Assembly: GCA_947475525.1 (NCBI GenBank)
Contig: CANJMI010000003.1
Coordinates: 1-64,000, forward strand
Origin: Polyangiaceae bacterium
GTDB lineage: Bacteria; Myxococcota_A; Polyangia; Polyangiales; Polyangiaceae
Direction of reading: 5' to 3'
Length of the DNA stretch: 64,000 nt
The position numbers and the translations under genes are program-made. Below, one piece after another: positions 37,186-45,131 of the stretch. The notes beneath the pieces were generated by a model. The model made no database searches, had not been told where the DNA came from, and was given only the letters and a program-made list of their open reading frames with translations. Each line of letters begins with the position of its first letter. The stretch's first letter is position 1.

Positions 37186-37869
37186 CAGCGCTTGCTCGCA
37201 GGCGTGGAGAAGCTTCTTCAGCTCATCCGGCAGGATCTGCACCGTCATCTGCCCGCTCTGCTCGCCTTCGCGGTAACGGAGCGTGAGCAGCGTGACCGGT
37301 AGGTTGATCGACTCGCCGGTGTTGGCGTGGCTCACGTTATCGACGCGCCATTTCACGTCCGTGATCACGCGCCCGTGATCCGTCAGCGCTTCGTAGATCG
37401 CCTTCATTCGAAGCTTTCGAGCCGCGCGTTCGTAACAAGGAAGGACGGACGCGCACACCGCTTCAATCGCGCTCTCGTCAGGGTTCTCGCCCGCGAGAAG
37501 CTGCCGCAGGTCCTCCTCGACGAGGGCGACAGAGGTGTTGCGTTCGGCGCCGCGCTGAAAAAGGAAGCGGCACGCGCCGATCACCGGAGTCAGCCTACGC
37601 GGATCGAGTCCGTGCTTCTCGCAGAAGGCCTCGACCGCCAAGGCCGTGTGTGGCGTGTTGACAGCGCCCATGTTCGCTTCGAGGACCCCCCAAAGATCGG
37701 CGCGAACGGGCTCTGGAAGATCGAGCACGTGCGACAGATCGCCCGCGAGGGTCGGCGGGCAAGGTTGCTTGCCGAGGCAGTTAAGCACCGTGGTGCCCGT
37801 GAGCTCCGAGAGCGCGGCAGCGGTGAGCTTGTCGACGTCGGCCGACAGGGCGGGCACGTTTTTAGCCAT
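37180..37869 (-). CDS. COMM-domain-like (COMMD-like) protein 2
   Basis: 229 aa from ATG 37869; the frame extends to 37974 but without family sequence. Clearly a divergent paralogue of protein 1 with the same layout: helical region ~40-165 (LSHVLDLPEPVRADLWGVLE, FCEKHGLDPRRLTPVIGACR, FLFQRGAERNTSVALVEEDL) and COMM-like domain ~168-229 (ITDVKWRVDNVSHANTGESI, NLPVTLLTLRYREG, LPDELKKLLHACEQALS), WRVD at 174-177. An N-terminal extension of ~35 residues is rich in Ala/Thr. COMMD proteins form heterodimers, so the pair may form one too. Divergent from DUF3540 copy B with 185 bp between starts. Confidence 0.65.
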   Translation of the reverse strand: MAKNVPALSADVDKLTAAALSELTGTTVLNCLGKQPCPPTLAGDLSHVLDLPEPVRADLWGVLEANMGAVNTPHTALAVEAFCEKHGLDPRRLTPVIGACRFLFQRGAERNTSVALVEEDLRQLLAGENPDESAIEAVCASVLPCYERAARKLRMKAIYEALTDHGRVITDVKWRVDNVSHANTGESINLPVTLLTLRYREGEQSGQMTVQILPDELKKLLHACEQALS

Positions 37870-38054
37870 CGCATCTTCGGGTATGCCCGAGAAGGGATTG
37901 CGTAAAGCTGCAATGGCTTCGCCCCCGCGAAATGTGCCCCGCCGAAACTCACTTGGCCGGCCGAACGAGTTCAACTTGCGCCGCCGTTGCCGACACGCGA
38001 CTCTACGTCCGAGACTGCGCTCCCGTTTTTCCGGGCGCGCACCGATCGGAGCCG

Positions 38055-38612
38055 ATGATGACTGCTTTACGTTCGTTTACGGGCCACGAGGTGCCGGCGT
38101 CGCCCGGTGCCCGTTCGCTGCTGCCTGCCACGGTCACGCGGGTCTCGGTAGCCGGGCTCGAGGTGCGCTTGCCTACGGGTGAGACGGTGAGCCCCAAACT
38201 CGCGCTCGCATTTCCGTTCACGCCCGCGGTCGGGGACACGTTGCTCGTCATCGGGCAAGGAGAGCGGCATTACGTGATCGGCGTGATCGAGAGCACCGGC
38301 CGGACGGAGCTTCGGTTCCGCGGCGACGTCGAGCTCCGCGCAGTGGACGGGACGCTCGAGCTCCACGGCGAGAACGGCGTGACGCTCACCGGGCCGCAAC
38401 TCGACATCAAGACCAAACACCTTACGGTGCTCGCCGAGCGGGTCACGGAGGCGTTCGGCAGCCTCTTCACGCGCGTCAAATCGCTGATGAGCGTGCATGC
38501 AGGGGCGAGTGACACCGTGGTGCGCGGCGAGTGGAGTGCGCGCGCCGAGCGGACGGCGCTCACCAGCGAAGACGTGATTTCAATCAACGGCAAGGAAGTG
38601 CACCTGGGCTGA
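38055..38612 (+). CDS. DUF3540 family protein (copy B)
   Basis: 185 aa from ATG 38055 (a second ATG follows directly; the upstream open frame has no family sequence). Same organisation as copy A: ATVTRVSVAGLEVRLPTG, KLALAFPFTPAVGDTLLVIG, HYVIGVIESTG, then a beta-rich repeat part (ELRAVDGTLELHGENGVTLT, VHAGASDTVVRGEWSARAER). The two copies differ along their length, so duplication is not recent. It heads a plus-strand run with the unknown 491-aa gene (31 bp gap). Confidence 0.82.
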   Translation: MMTALRSFTGHEVPASPGARSLLPATVTRVSVAGLEVRLPTGETVSPKLALAFPFTPAVGDTLLVIGQGERHYVIGVIESTGRTELRFRGDVELRAVDGTLELHGENGVTLTGPQLDIKTKHLTVLAERVTEAFGSLFTRVKSLMSVHAGASDTVVRGEWSARAERTALTSEDVISINGKEVHLG

Positions 38613-38643
38613 GGCCGCGGCTGCAATCAAGGAAGCGAAGATT

Positions 38644-40119
38644 ATGAGCGACGACGCAACCGACTACATCGGTCAGGGCACGACCGACAAACACCTCCTG
38701 CTGCTCGTTCCCGATTACGAAGACGTTAGTGACAGTGCGGGCCGCTATCAGCCCACAAAAAATACCTACCTGAACCTCGGCCACGGGAGCGGCGACCCGA
38801 ATCACGCGGAGCCCACCTGGTACCCGGCCGCTTGGGACGCGAGCGGTCTCAACCCCAACGCAGTTGAGGTTCCTTCCACCACCGGCGATGACTTGTTGTC
38901 GTTCTTCGGCGGTTTCGTCGACGATACGCGAGCGCGCGGCACGGGCACGACTGCGGGCGGGACGTTTGAGCAACCCGGCGCTACGCCCCCAAGCGAGGCG
39001 CTTGTCCGAGACGGTGCCGCAGCGAATACGGCGGCTCGCAACGCGGCGGTCACCGCAGCCATCCCCGACTACCTCGGCTGGCGTGACCACACCGACGGTC
39101 ACCGCATCACGACGACGCGGGGCGACAAAATCGAGATCATCGGCGGCAATTACAAACTCGTCAGTCTTGGGCGGGGCACCGGCGTCGCCACGTTCGAGAT
39201 GTCGGGCGGGCTCAACGTTGGGGGTGACGAGGCACCGGGTGCCGTCACCAGTGTGAGCTGGGTGGCATGCCCGACGGGTGTCGCGGACGAAAAGGGATGG
39301 CGGGTCACGGAGCAGACCGTCAAAGGCAACACGGTCGAGCGCTTCCACGGCACGAAGCGGGAGGAGGCTTACGGAAACGAATTCATCTCCGTCACGGGCG
39401 CGCCCGCTACCGTTCCGCGTGGCACTGTGGTGCCCGTTTGCAACCCGAGCGGCGCGTGCGACAGCATCACGAACCTCTCCTTCGACGTGCATTCGAGCTT
39501 TCCAGAGGGCGGTGCGTTTCCGACGCAGTGGGACCAACAGGACCCTGCCCCAAGTCTTGCCAGGCCGACCATCAGCGAATCAACGTGGGCGCACAAATTC
39601 GTGTCCTTCACGGACATAGAGAAGACAGTTAAAGAAACTACCGTTTATGGCGGCCGCAAGGAGGTTAAAGAAGAATTCTTGACCGAAGGGTACCTGGCCG
39701 AAGTCACGTTAAAGGCGTATGGGAAGCGATACTCAGAGTGGTGGTATCTGCAGGGAAGCCAGGGGTTTTATGAGTACTTCCAAGGGGCGAAGACCGAGTT
39801 CTTTTTCGGAGCCAGCACCACCATCGGGTTTGCCAATCGCTTCGAAATGTTTATCGGTACGGAGGAGCAAATCAACGTAGGTCTCTCGCTGGGGGTGGCT
39901 ATTGCTGGAGCCATTGACGTCTCGCTAGGGGTGAAAGTCGAAGCTCACTTTGGTAAATCATTGGAATGTGCAAGCGAGACAGACAAATTTTGGGGGGGGG
40001 AATTCGTGGCTTCCGGGCAAACGTCGAAAGCTACCATGTCCAATATTGGATCCGGTCTATCTGACGCGGGAACTTTCTTGTCACAAAAGTGGACTGCTAT
40101 GATTAGCTCTTTTGGCTAG
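38644..40119 (+). CDS. Unknown 491-aa protein with a compositionally distinct C-terminal region
   Basis: No family recognised. Residues 1-~325 are GC-rich-coded, Gly/Thr-rich and without signal peptide (TTDKHLLLLVPDYEDVSD, TTTRGDKIEIIGGNYKLVSL resembles spike-associated beta structure). Residues ~325-491 are coded by visibly AT-richer DNA (from ~39600) and contain aromatic and Gly-rich amphipathic stretches (YGKRYSEWWYLQGSQGFYEY, INVGLSLGVAIAGAIDVSLG). A swapped C-terminal module on a conserved N-terminus is typical of polymorphic cargo proteins. A run of nine G (39992-40000) near the end could cause frameshifting. Position after DUF3540 supports a spike- or cargo-related role (inference). 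Confidence 0.6.
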   Translation: MSDDATDYIGQGTTDKHLLLLVPDYEDVSDSAGRYQPTKNTYLNLGHGSGDPNHAEPTWYPAAWDASGLNPNAVEVPSTTGDDLLSFFGGFVDDTRARGTGTTAGGTFEQPGATPPSEALVRDGAAANTAARNAAVTAAIPDYLGWRDHTDGHRITTTRGDKIEIIGGNYKLVSLGRGTGVATFEMSGGLNVGGDEAPGAVTSVSWVACPTGVADEKGWRVTEQTVKGNTVERFHGTKREEAYGNEFISVTGAPATVPRGTVVPVCNPSGACDSITNLSFDVHSSFPEGGAFPTQWDQQDPAPSLARPTISESTWAHKFVSFTDIEKTVKETTVYGGRKEVKEEFLTEGYLAEVTLKAYGKRYSEWWYLQGSQGFYEYFQGAKTEFFFGASTTIGFANRFEMFIGTEEQINVGLSLGVAIAGAIDVSLGVKVEAHFGKSLECASETDKFWGGEFVASGQTSKATMSNIGSGLSDAGTFLSQKWTAMISSFG

Positions 40120-40176
40120 TCCGTGAGGTTTTTCCTCATTGCACTTCGCTTGCCAGGCTCCGTTCCCGCACCCTGA

Positions 40177-40192
40177 CAAAGCCCCGGCTTTG
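40177..40192. promoter_or_regulatory. Palindrome upstream of the FHA gene
   Basis: CAAAGCC-CC-GGCTTTG, perfect 7+2+7, ending 10 bp before the ATG of the FHA gene and 58 bp after the preceding stop. It could be an operator or fold back over the ribosome site; no T-run follows. Confidence 0.3.
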
Positions 40193-40202
40193 ATCCCCCT
40201 CC

Positions 40203-41069
40203 ATGCCCGCGTTCGTCATCCGCACCCTCGGCGCGCCGCCACGCAAAGTCGTCGTTGACGAGCCGCCCGTGCGCGTGGGTCGTGATCCCTCGAATGAGAT
40301 CGTCCTCCCCGGGGATACGGTATCGCGGGAGCACGCGGTCTTCATCGCCGAGGGCAACGGTCGGTGGGTCGTCTGCTGCGTGTCGGACACGAACCCCATC
40401 GTCGTCAACGGGGCCTTCGTCACCACGAGCGCGGCGGTGGGTGAAGGCTCGCAGGTCGTGATCGGTGCGGAGGCGATGATCGTCGTTTCGGAGAATGCCT
40501 TTACCGCGAGCGCCTACATGGGCGGTCAGCGCGTGTTCGAGAAGATCCGCTGCCCGAGCTGCAGCTGGACGGGGCTCGTCAGCACGGCTCGCGCGAAGAT
40601 GGCGTGCCCTCGCTGCACGCACGCGATCGCCTCGGCGTTGGCCTATGCCCCCGACAACGAGAAGGGCTTCCTCGTCGACAACGCCGCTGTGCAGGACGAG
40701 ACGAACATCGTGGATTCCGCCCGGGTGACGGCGCTGATGGAACGGCTCAACGTCTCGCGCAATAGCCGCCTCGACCGGGCTGACGGGCGGGATGATTCGC
40801 GCACGACCGCGCCCCTCAACGTGGAAAAGACCGTAACCCTCGCGAAAACGCTCGACGCAAGCCTCACGCTCTATGGGTTGCTCGTGTTTGGCTCGGTCAG
40901 CGTCGTGTGGGAAAAAGAGCGTTACGTCGCCATCAGCGCGATGTCGTTTCCGTCGATGAAGGTGAACGGGGCCTCCCTCCAGCGCGCGTACCTGGCGCAC
41001 GGTGACGTCATCGAGATCGGGTCGAACCGGTTCCGTTACGTCGTCACGGCAGACACGCGCGCACCCTGA
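40203..41069 (+). CDS. FHA - zinc ribbon - FHA-like protein
   Basis: 288 aa. Residues ~5-95 are a clear FHA phosphothreonine-binding domain (RVGRDPSNEIVLPGDTVSRE HAV region, ending INPIVVNGAFV-like strand). Residues ~115-145 form a zinc ribbon with CPSC and CPRC pairs. Residues ~215-285 look like a second, degenerate FHA-type beta domain (VSVVWEKERYVAISAMSFPS, MKVNGASLQ, HGDVIEIGSNRFRYVV). No membrane segment. FHA proteins are regular parts of type VI secretion loci, where a Ser/Thr kinase controls assembly. It closes the cargo locus. Confidence 0.82.
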   Translation: MPAFVIRTLGAPPRKVVVDEPPVRVGRDPSNEIVLPGDTVSREHAVFIAEGNGRWVVCCVSDTNPIVVNGAFVTTSAAVGEGSQVVIGAEAMIVVSENAFTASAYMGGQRVFEKIRCPSCSWTGLVSTARAKMACPRCTHAIASALAYAPDNEKGFLVDNAAVQDETNIVDSARVTALMERLNVSRNSRLDRADGRDDSRTTAPLNVEKTVTLAKTLDASLTLYGLLVFGSVSVVWEKERYVAISAMSFPSMKVNGASLQRAYLAHGDVIEIGSNRFRYVVTADTRAP

Positions 41070-41178
41070 CGCTTAAGGCGCGACAGGTTGCCTTAGGGAG
41101 CTTGCTCCGAGAATCGAGACGGGGCACCCTTCGCTCTTCGTCAAGCGCGGCGCCGAGGCCGCTCGGAGAACTCCCACC

Positions 41179-41973
41179 ATGCCCGTTACGTTGCCGCGCC
41201 CCATCTACAAGCCCACCCAATCGCTCGTTCCGGGGATTTGCCACACGCCGCCGGCTGGGCAAGCCGCCTGGTACCCGCCGGTGATGGCAGGTGCGGACAC
41301 GTTGGGGGCGAAAGTCGCGCGTGCCGAGACGATCCTTCAGGCGCTTGTCTTGATGCAGCGGCTGACCCCCGACGCATACACGACGTACCTGAAAGACTTC
41401 TACAGCCATGGCTTGGAGAAGTTCGAAGCGCACTGGCGCTACGCGGACATCGTCACCGTGCTGCTGTGCCTGTCGGAGGCCCTGCAGCCCCGCAATTACC
41501 TCGAAGTCGGTGTTCGACGCGGACGCAGTGCCGCGGCGGTGGCCGTCAAGGCGCCGCGCTGCACGATGGCGCTTTTCGACATGTGGCAGACCAACTACGC
41601 GGGCATGGAAAACCCCGGTGCCGAGTTCGTAAAATCGGAGCTCCGGAGCATCGGTTACCAGGGGCAAGCGGCGTTCATCGATGGCAACTCGCACGAGACG
41701 CTACCGGCATTTTTTGCGCAAAATCCCGACATGATGTTCGACATCATCACCGTGGACGGTGACCACTCCGAGCTCGGTGCAGCGCAGGACATCTGTGACG
41801 TGTTGCCGCGACTCGCGATTGGCGGCGCGCTCGTGTTCGATGACATCGCGCACCCGTTTCACCCCGAGCTTAACGGCGTTTGGAAAACGCTCGTCGAGAG
41901 TGACGATCGCTTCTCCACGTTCAGCTACCGCGAGGCGGGCTACGGCGTTGGCTTCGCGATTCGCAAGCACTGA
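41179..41973 (+). CDS. Class I SAM-dependent methyltransferase (Methyltransf_24 type)
   Basis: 264 aa. Rossmann methyltransferase motif I YLEVGVRRGRSAAAVAVKA, followed by ALFDMWQTNYAG, the acidic DIITVDGDHSELGAAQDICD motif and GGALVFDDIAHP. The family often methylates sugars or tailors glycans. It stands at the left edge of the surface-glycan locus, so methylation of a glycan or its precursor is a reasonable inference. Start ATG follows a 110-bp gap after the FHA gene. Confidence 0.8.
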   Translation: MPVTLPRPIYKPTQSLVPGICHTPPAGQAAWYPPVMAGADTLGAKVARAETILQALVLMQRLTPDAYTTYLKDFYSHGLEKFEAHWRYADIVTVLLCLSEALQPRNYLEVGVRRGRSAAAVAVKAPRCTMALFDMWQTNYAGMENPGAEFVKSELRSIGYQGQAAFIDGNSHETLPAFFAQNPDMMFDIITVDGDHSELGAAQDICDVLPRLAIGGALVFDDIAHPFHPELNGVWKTLVESDDRFSTFSYREAGYGVGFAIRKH

Positions 41974-42032
41974 GGAGGAGGTCGCGACCGCTTTCCTTTC
42001 CGAACCTGCCGGTTCGAAGGTACCGTTGCACC

Positions 42033-43250
42033 ATGTTGCGCGCTGCGTTCAGCTCTCCTGGTTCTATCCCCCTCGTCATTGTCTCGTCCGCACTGGGCTG
42101 CCATGCGGTCTCCGGCGTGGATGAACTCCAGGTGTCGATGTCGAGCGCCTCGGTGTCTGCGTCGACTTCCGCGACGGGGTCGAGCGCTTCGTCGGGACAG
42201 GGTGGCACCGGAGGTGCAAGTATCGCGTCGTCTGGGGCCGGTGGCACGGCCGCATCGGGCGGGGGAAGCGCGGTAACGACGACGACCTCGGCGTCCACTT
42301 CCACGACGTCTGGCACCGGCGGAGGAGGCGGAGCGGGTGGAGGGGCTGCCCTACCGCAACCGAGTTGCGACGGTTTGGCTTCAACCTGTGGCAGCGCCAA
42401 CGTGGACTGCTGCACGAGCGACCTTGTCGTCGGCGGCTCGTTCGTGCGGGACAACGATTCGAAACTGCCTGCCACCGTCTCGAGCTTTCGCCTCGATCGC
42501 TTCGAAGTCACCGTGGGGCGCTACCGCAAGTTCGTCGATGCAGTCGTCAACGGCGGCTGGAAGCCGCAGGTCGGCGCGGGCATGCACCTGCACGTTGGCA
42601 ATGGGAAGGGCTTGGACGGTGAGTTCGGGTGGGTCGATGCGTGGAACGCGATGCTCCTTTCGACGAGTGCCGATTGGAATTCGACACTCGCATGCCCAAC
42701 GGAGTCCGCGTCGGATTACCAGACCTGGACGAGCAACGTGGGCGGCAACGAAAACAAGCCGATCAACTGCGTATCCTGGTTCCAGGCTTACGCATTTTGC
42801 ATATGGGATGGCGGCTTCCTTCCGACCGAGAACGAGCTGAACTTCGCGTCCGCCTCGACGGCAAACAACCTCTACCCGTGGGGCGCGGCTGCGCCGACGC
42901 AGGCGTACGCGACGTACCTCTGTGGCGGCGACGCGTGCTCGAAGACGTCCTCCGAAATCTTCGAGGTCGGCAAGAAGGCCATGGGCGACGGTTTTTTCAA
43001 AACGACCGACTTGGCTGGCAACGTCGCCGAGTGGGCGCTCGACGTTTGGCAGCTCAAGTCGAGTCTTCCGCTTTTGTGCAAGGATTGCGTGAACGTCCCC
43101 ACGGGGAGCACGAGCGAGTCCGGTGTGCAGCGAGGAGGCAGCTTCGGCTCCCCGACCGCCGCGCAGCTGGGCAATGCGTCCAATCGCTACGACTACACGC
43201 AGAAGAATCCTGCGTCGGCGATTGGCGTCCGCTGCGCCTACACGCCGTGA
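42033..43250 (+). CDS. SUMF1/FGE-domain lipoprotein
   Basis: 405 aa. Leader with lipobox SSALGC, then ~80 residues of Ser/Ala/Gly/Thr-only linker (42,130-42,340), a Cys-rich knot (CDGLASTCGSANVDCC) and a formylglycine-generating-enzyme-like domain: FEVTVGRYRKFVDAVVNGGW, WFQAYAFCIWDGGFLPTENE, LYPWG, DLAGNVAEWALDVW, RGGSFGSPTAAQLGN and GVRCAY. The catalytic Cys pair of aerobic FGE is not evident, so this is probably a non-sulfatase-maturing member, perhaps a binding protein. Envelope-anchored by inference. Confidence 0.8.
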   Translation: MLRAAFSSPGSIPLVIVSSALGCHAVSGVDELQVSMSSASVSASTSATGSSASSGQGGTGGASIASSGAGGTAASGGGSAVTTTTSASTSTTSGTGGGGGAGGGAALPQPSCDGLASTCGSANVDCCTSDLVVGGSFVRDNDSKLPATVSSFRLDRFEVTVGRYRKFVDAVVNGGWKPQVGAGMHLHVGNGKGLDGEFGWVDAWNAMLLSTSADWNSTLACPTESASDYQTWTSNVGGNENKPINCVSWFQAYAFCIWDGGFLPTENELNFASASTANNLYPWGAAAPTQAYATYLCGGDACSKTSSEIFEVGKKAMGDGFFKTTDLAGNVAEWALDVWQLKSSLPLLCKDCVNVPTGSTSESGVQRGGSFGSPTAAQLGNASNRYDYTQKNPASAIGVRCAYTP

Positions 43251-43299
43251 CGGTCGGTGTCCTGAGCCCCCGCACGGCACCTCACGAGCGAGTTCGGGC

Positions 43300-43959
43300 T
43301 CAGGAGCCCATCGTGACGAAGCCGTCGCGCAGCTTGCGGGCCGGAACGCCGACGTACACGGCCGCAGCAACGCAGTCGCGCGTGACAACGGCGCCCGCGC
43401 CGATTGTGGCATCCTCACCGATGCGCAGCTTCCGGTCCGTCTTTCCTTGGATAACCGTCGCTCCGGTTCCTATCCACGCACGCCGTGCGAGGTGCACGTT
43501 GCCGGAGATCGATGCTCCAGGGGAAACGTTCACGAACGCTTCGATGGTGCAGTCGTGTCCGACCGTCGCGTTGAGGTTGAAGATCGAGAAGTCTCCGACT
43601 TCGATGCCGTTCGTGAAGCGAACACCCGAGCAAACGATGATCCCCCGTTGCGCATCGATTGCCTCTCGCTGACGCACACCGAAGGTGGCCGAGGGGTGAA
43701 TCAAATTGCAAAAGTGAAATTCGTTTGCGTAGCGAGTCGCGATTCGCTCACGAACGCGGTTATCGCCGACTCCAATGGTAAATTCCGTGGAATCAAGCGA
43801 TTGGAGCTCACTTTCTAGGACGACGTCATCCGGCCAAGACCATCGCTCGAGCTCGATGCGATCACGCACGACGAAGAGTGGCTTGTGACCCAGTGCGGTC
43901 ACGATGTCGGCCACCTCGCGGGCAAATCCTGACGAGCCAAAAATGCCGATTCTTCGCAT
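43300..43959 (-). CDS. neuD: NeuD-family sugar O-/N-acyltransferase
   Basis: 219 aa. The N-terminal PglD/NeuD-type Rossmann part begins RRIGIFGSSGFAREVADIVT. From ~100 on, hexapeptide repeats make a left-handed beta helix (IIVCSGVRFTNGIEVGDFSI, ATVGHDCTIEAFVNVSPGAS, ATVIQGKTDRKLRIGEDATI, GAGAVVTRDC). The family acetylates sialic-acid-type sugars or their precursors with acetyl-CoA. It lies 50 bp downstream of neuB in the same orientation, so the two are one unit of the nonulosonic acid pathway. Confidence 0.85.
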   Translation of the reverse strand: MRRIGIFGSSGFAREVADIVTALGHKPLFVVRDRIELERWSWPDDVVLESELQSLDSTEFTIGVGDNRVRERIATRYANEFHFCNLIHPSATFGVRQREAIDAQRGIIVCSGVRFTNGIEVGDFSIFNLNATVGHDCTIEAFVNVSPGASISGNVHLARRAWIGTGATVIQGKTDRKLRIGEDATIGAGAVVTRDCVAAAVYVGVPARKLRDGFVTMGS

Positions 43960-44009
43960 GCGTAAACTCAGCCATCTTCCTCGCCCCCGGAGTCTTGTAA
44001 CTGGGAAAT

Positions 44010-45101
44010 CTAGTCTCTCTCGGCTCGCAACGCATTGACCCCCATCGTGTCCAAGAGTTCGTCCGCTTCGAAATCGCGCCAGGCCGGGGTGCCGAGAATC
44101 GCATCGAACAGCAAGGGCGACAGGCCGTGACCGGGCCGTTTTGCGGACACGTTCTCTTCCGAGAAGAGTTCTCCCATGGCGATCGCCTTCGATGCGACCA
44201 GGCTCCGGCGCGCAATAAGCAGATTTTTCGCTTCGCTCGGACTCGGGACTTTTCGCGTGTGGCCGAGGGAGGCCGAAACCTGCCGAACGCCTTCGACGAG
44301 AGCGACGAGTTCTTGGGGGTCGAGCGAAGCACGGTGATCCGGACCCGGAAGCGACTTGTCGAGGGTGAAGTGCTTCTCGATGACCTCCGCTCCGAGCGCG
44401 ACGGCCGCGAGCGATGCGGCGATGCCCGTTGTGTGATCCGAAAATCCGACGGGCAGTCCGAATGCTTGGGAAAGCGTCGTCATGGCGCGGAGGTTCACGT
44501 CTTCGAACGGAGCAGGGTACTCCGTCGTGCAGTGAAGCAGCGTCACTCGCTCACGCAGCAGTCGCTGGCCTTGGGTGGAGGCGAATGCTTTGTCGAGCGC
44601 TCGTGGCGTTCCTAGCCAACTGGCGGCGAGTACGGAGAGTGCTTTTTCGACGTCGCCGAGCGTGGCCATTCCTGTCGACATGATGACGGGAAGGTTCGTG
44701 GCTGCGACGCGTCGCAGGAGCAGCGGATTCGTGATCTCACCGGACGGGACCTTGAGGCGGTCGACGCCGAGCTCCACGAGGCTACCGACGCTCGGTTCGT
44801 CGAATGGGGTCGAAAGGAAGCAAACGCCCTGGCGCTCGGCGTGGTGTTTGAGGGCGCCGAACTGGGCGTCGGAGAGCTCGAGCTTCCGAATCATGTCGAG
44901 CTGGGATTCGCCGCCTCCCGTCGCTAGTTCCTGATACTCCGCCTTCTTGGCCGAGCGGCTGACGACGAGCTCTGAGCGAAACGTCTGGAATTTGACGGCG
45001 TCGGCCCCACTTTTCGCGGCGACATCGATGAGCTTGATGGCACGCTCGAACGAGCCGTCGTGGTTGACTCCTGCCTCGGCGATGATGAAGACCCGACTCA
45101 A
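44010..45101 (-). CDS. neuB: N-acetylneuraminate/legionaminate-type synthase NeuB
   Basis: 363 aa from a TTG at 45101, which has AAGGGAG at correct spacing; the longer frame lacks a site. The NeuB TIM barrel starts SRVFIIAEAGVNHDGSFERA, continues LSTPFDEPSVGSL, LKVPSGEITNPLLL, VIMSTGMATLGDVEKAL, LLHCTTEYPAP and GFSDHTTGI, with metal- and PEP-binding residues kept (IEKHFTLDKSLPGPDH). A SAF domain (~300-363) ends it. It condenses PEP with a 6-carbon amino sugar into a nonulosonic acid. 30 bp separate it from divergent neuC. Confidence 0.92.
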   Translation of the reverse strand: MSRVFIIAEAGVNHDGSFERAIKLIDVAAKSGADAVKFQTFRSELVVSRSAKKAEYQELATGGGESQLDMIRKLELSDAQFGALKHHAERQGVCFLSTPFDEPSVGSLVELGVDRLKVPSGEITNPLLLRRVAATNLPVIMSTGMATLGDVEKALSVLAASWLGTPRALDKAFASTQGQRLLRERVTLLHCTTEYPAPFEDVNLRAMTTLSQAFGLPVGFSDHTTGIAASLAAVALGAEVIEKHFTLDKSLPGPDHRASLDPQELVALVEGVRQVSASLGHTRKVPSPSEAKNLLIARRSLVASKAIAMGELFSEENVSAKRPGHGLSPLLFDAILGTPAWRDFEADELLDTMGVNALRAERD

Positions 45102-45131
45102 GTTGTATCTCCCTTGTCGGTCCAGGCTACG

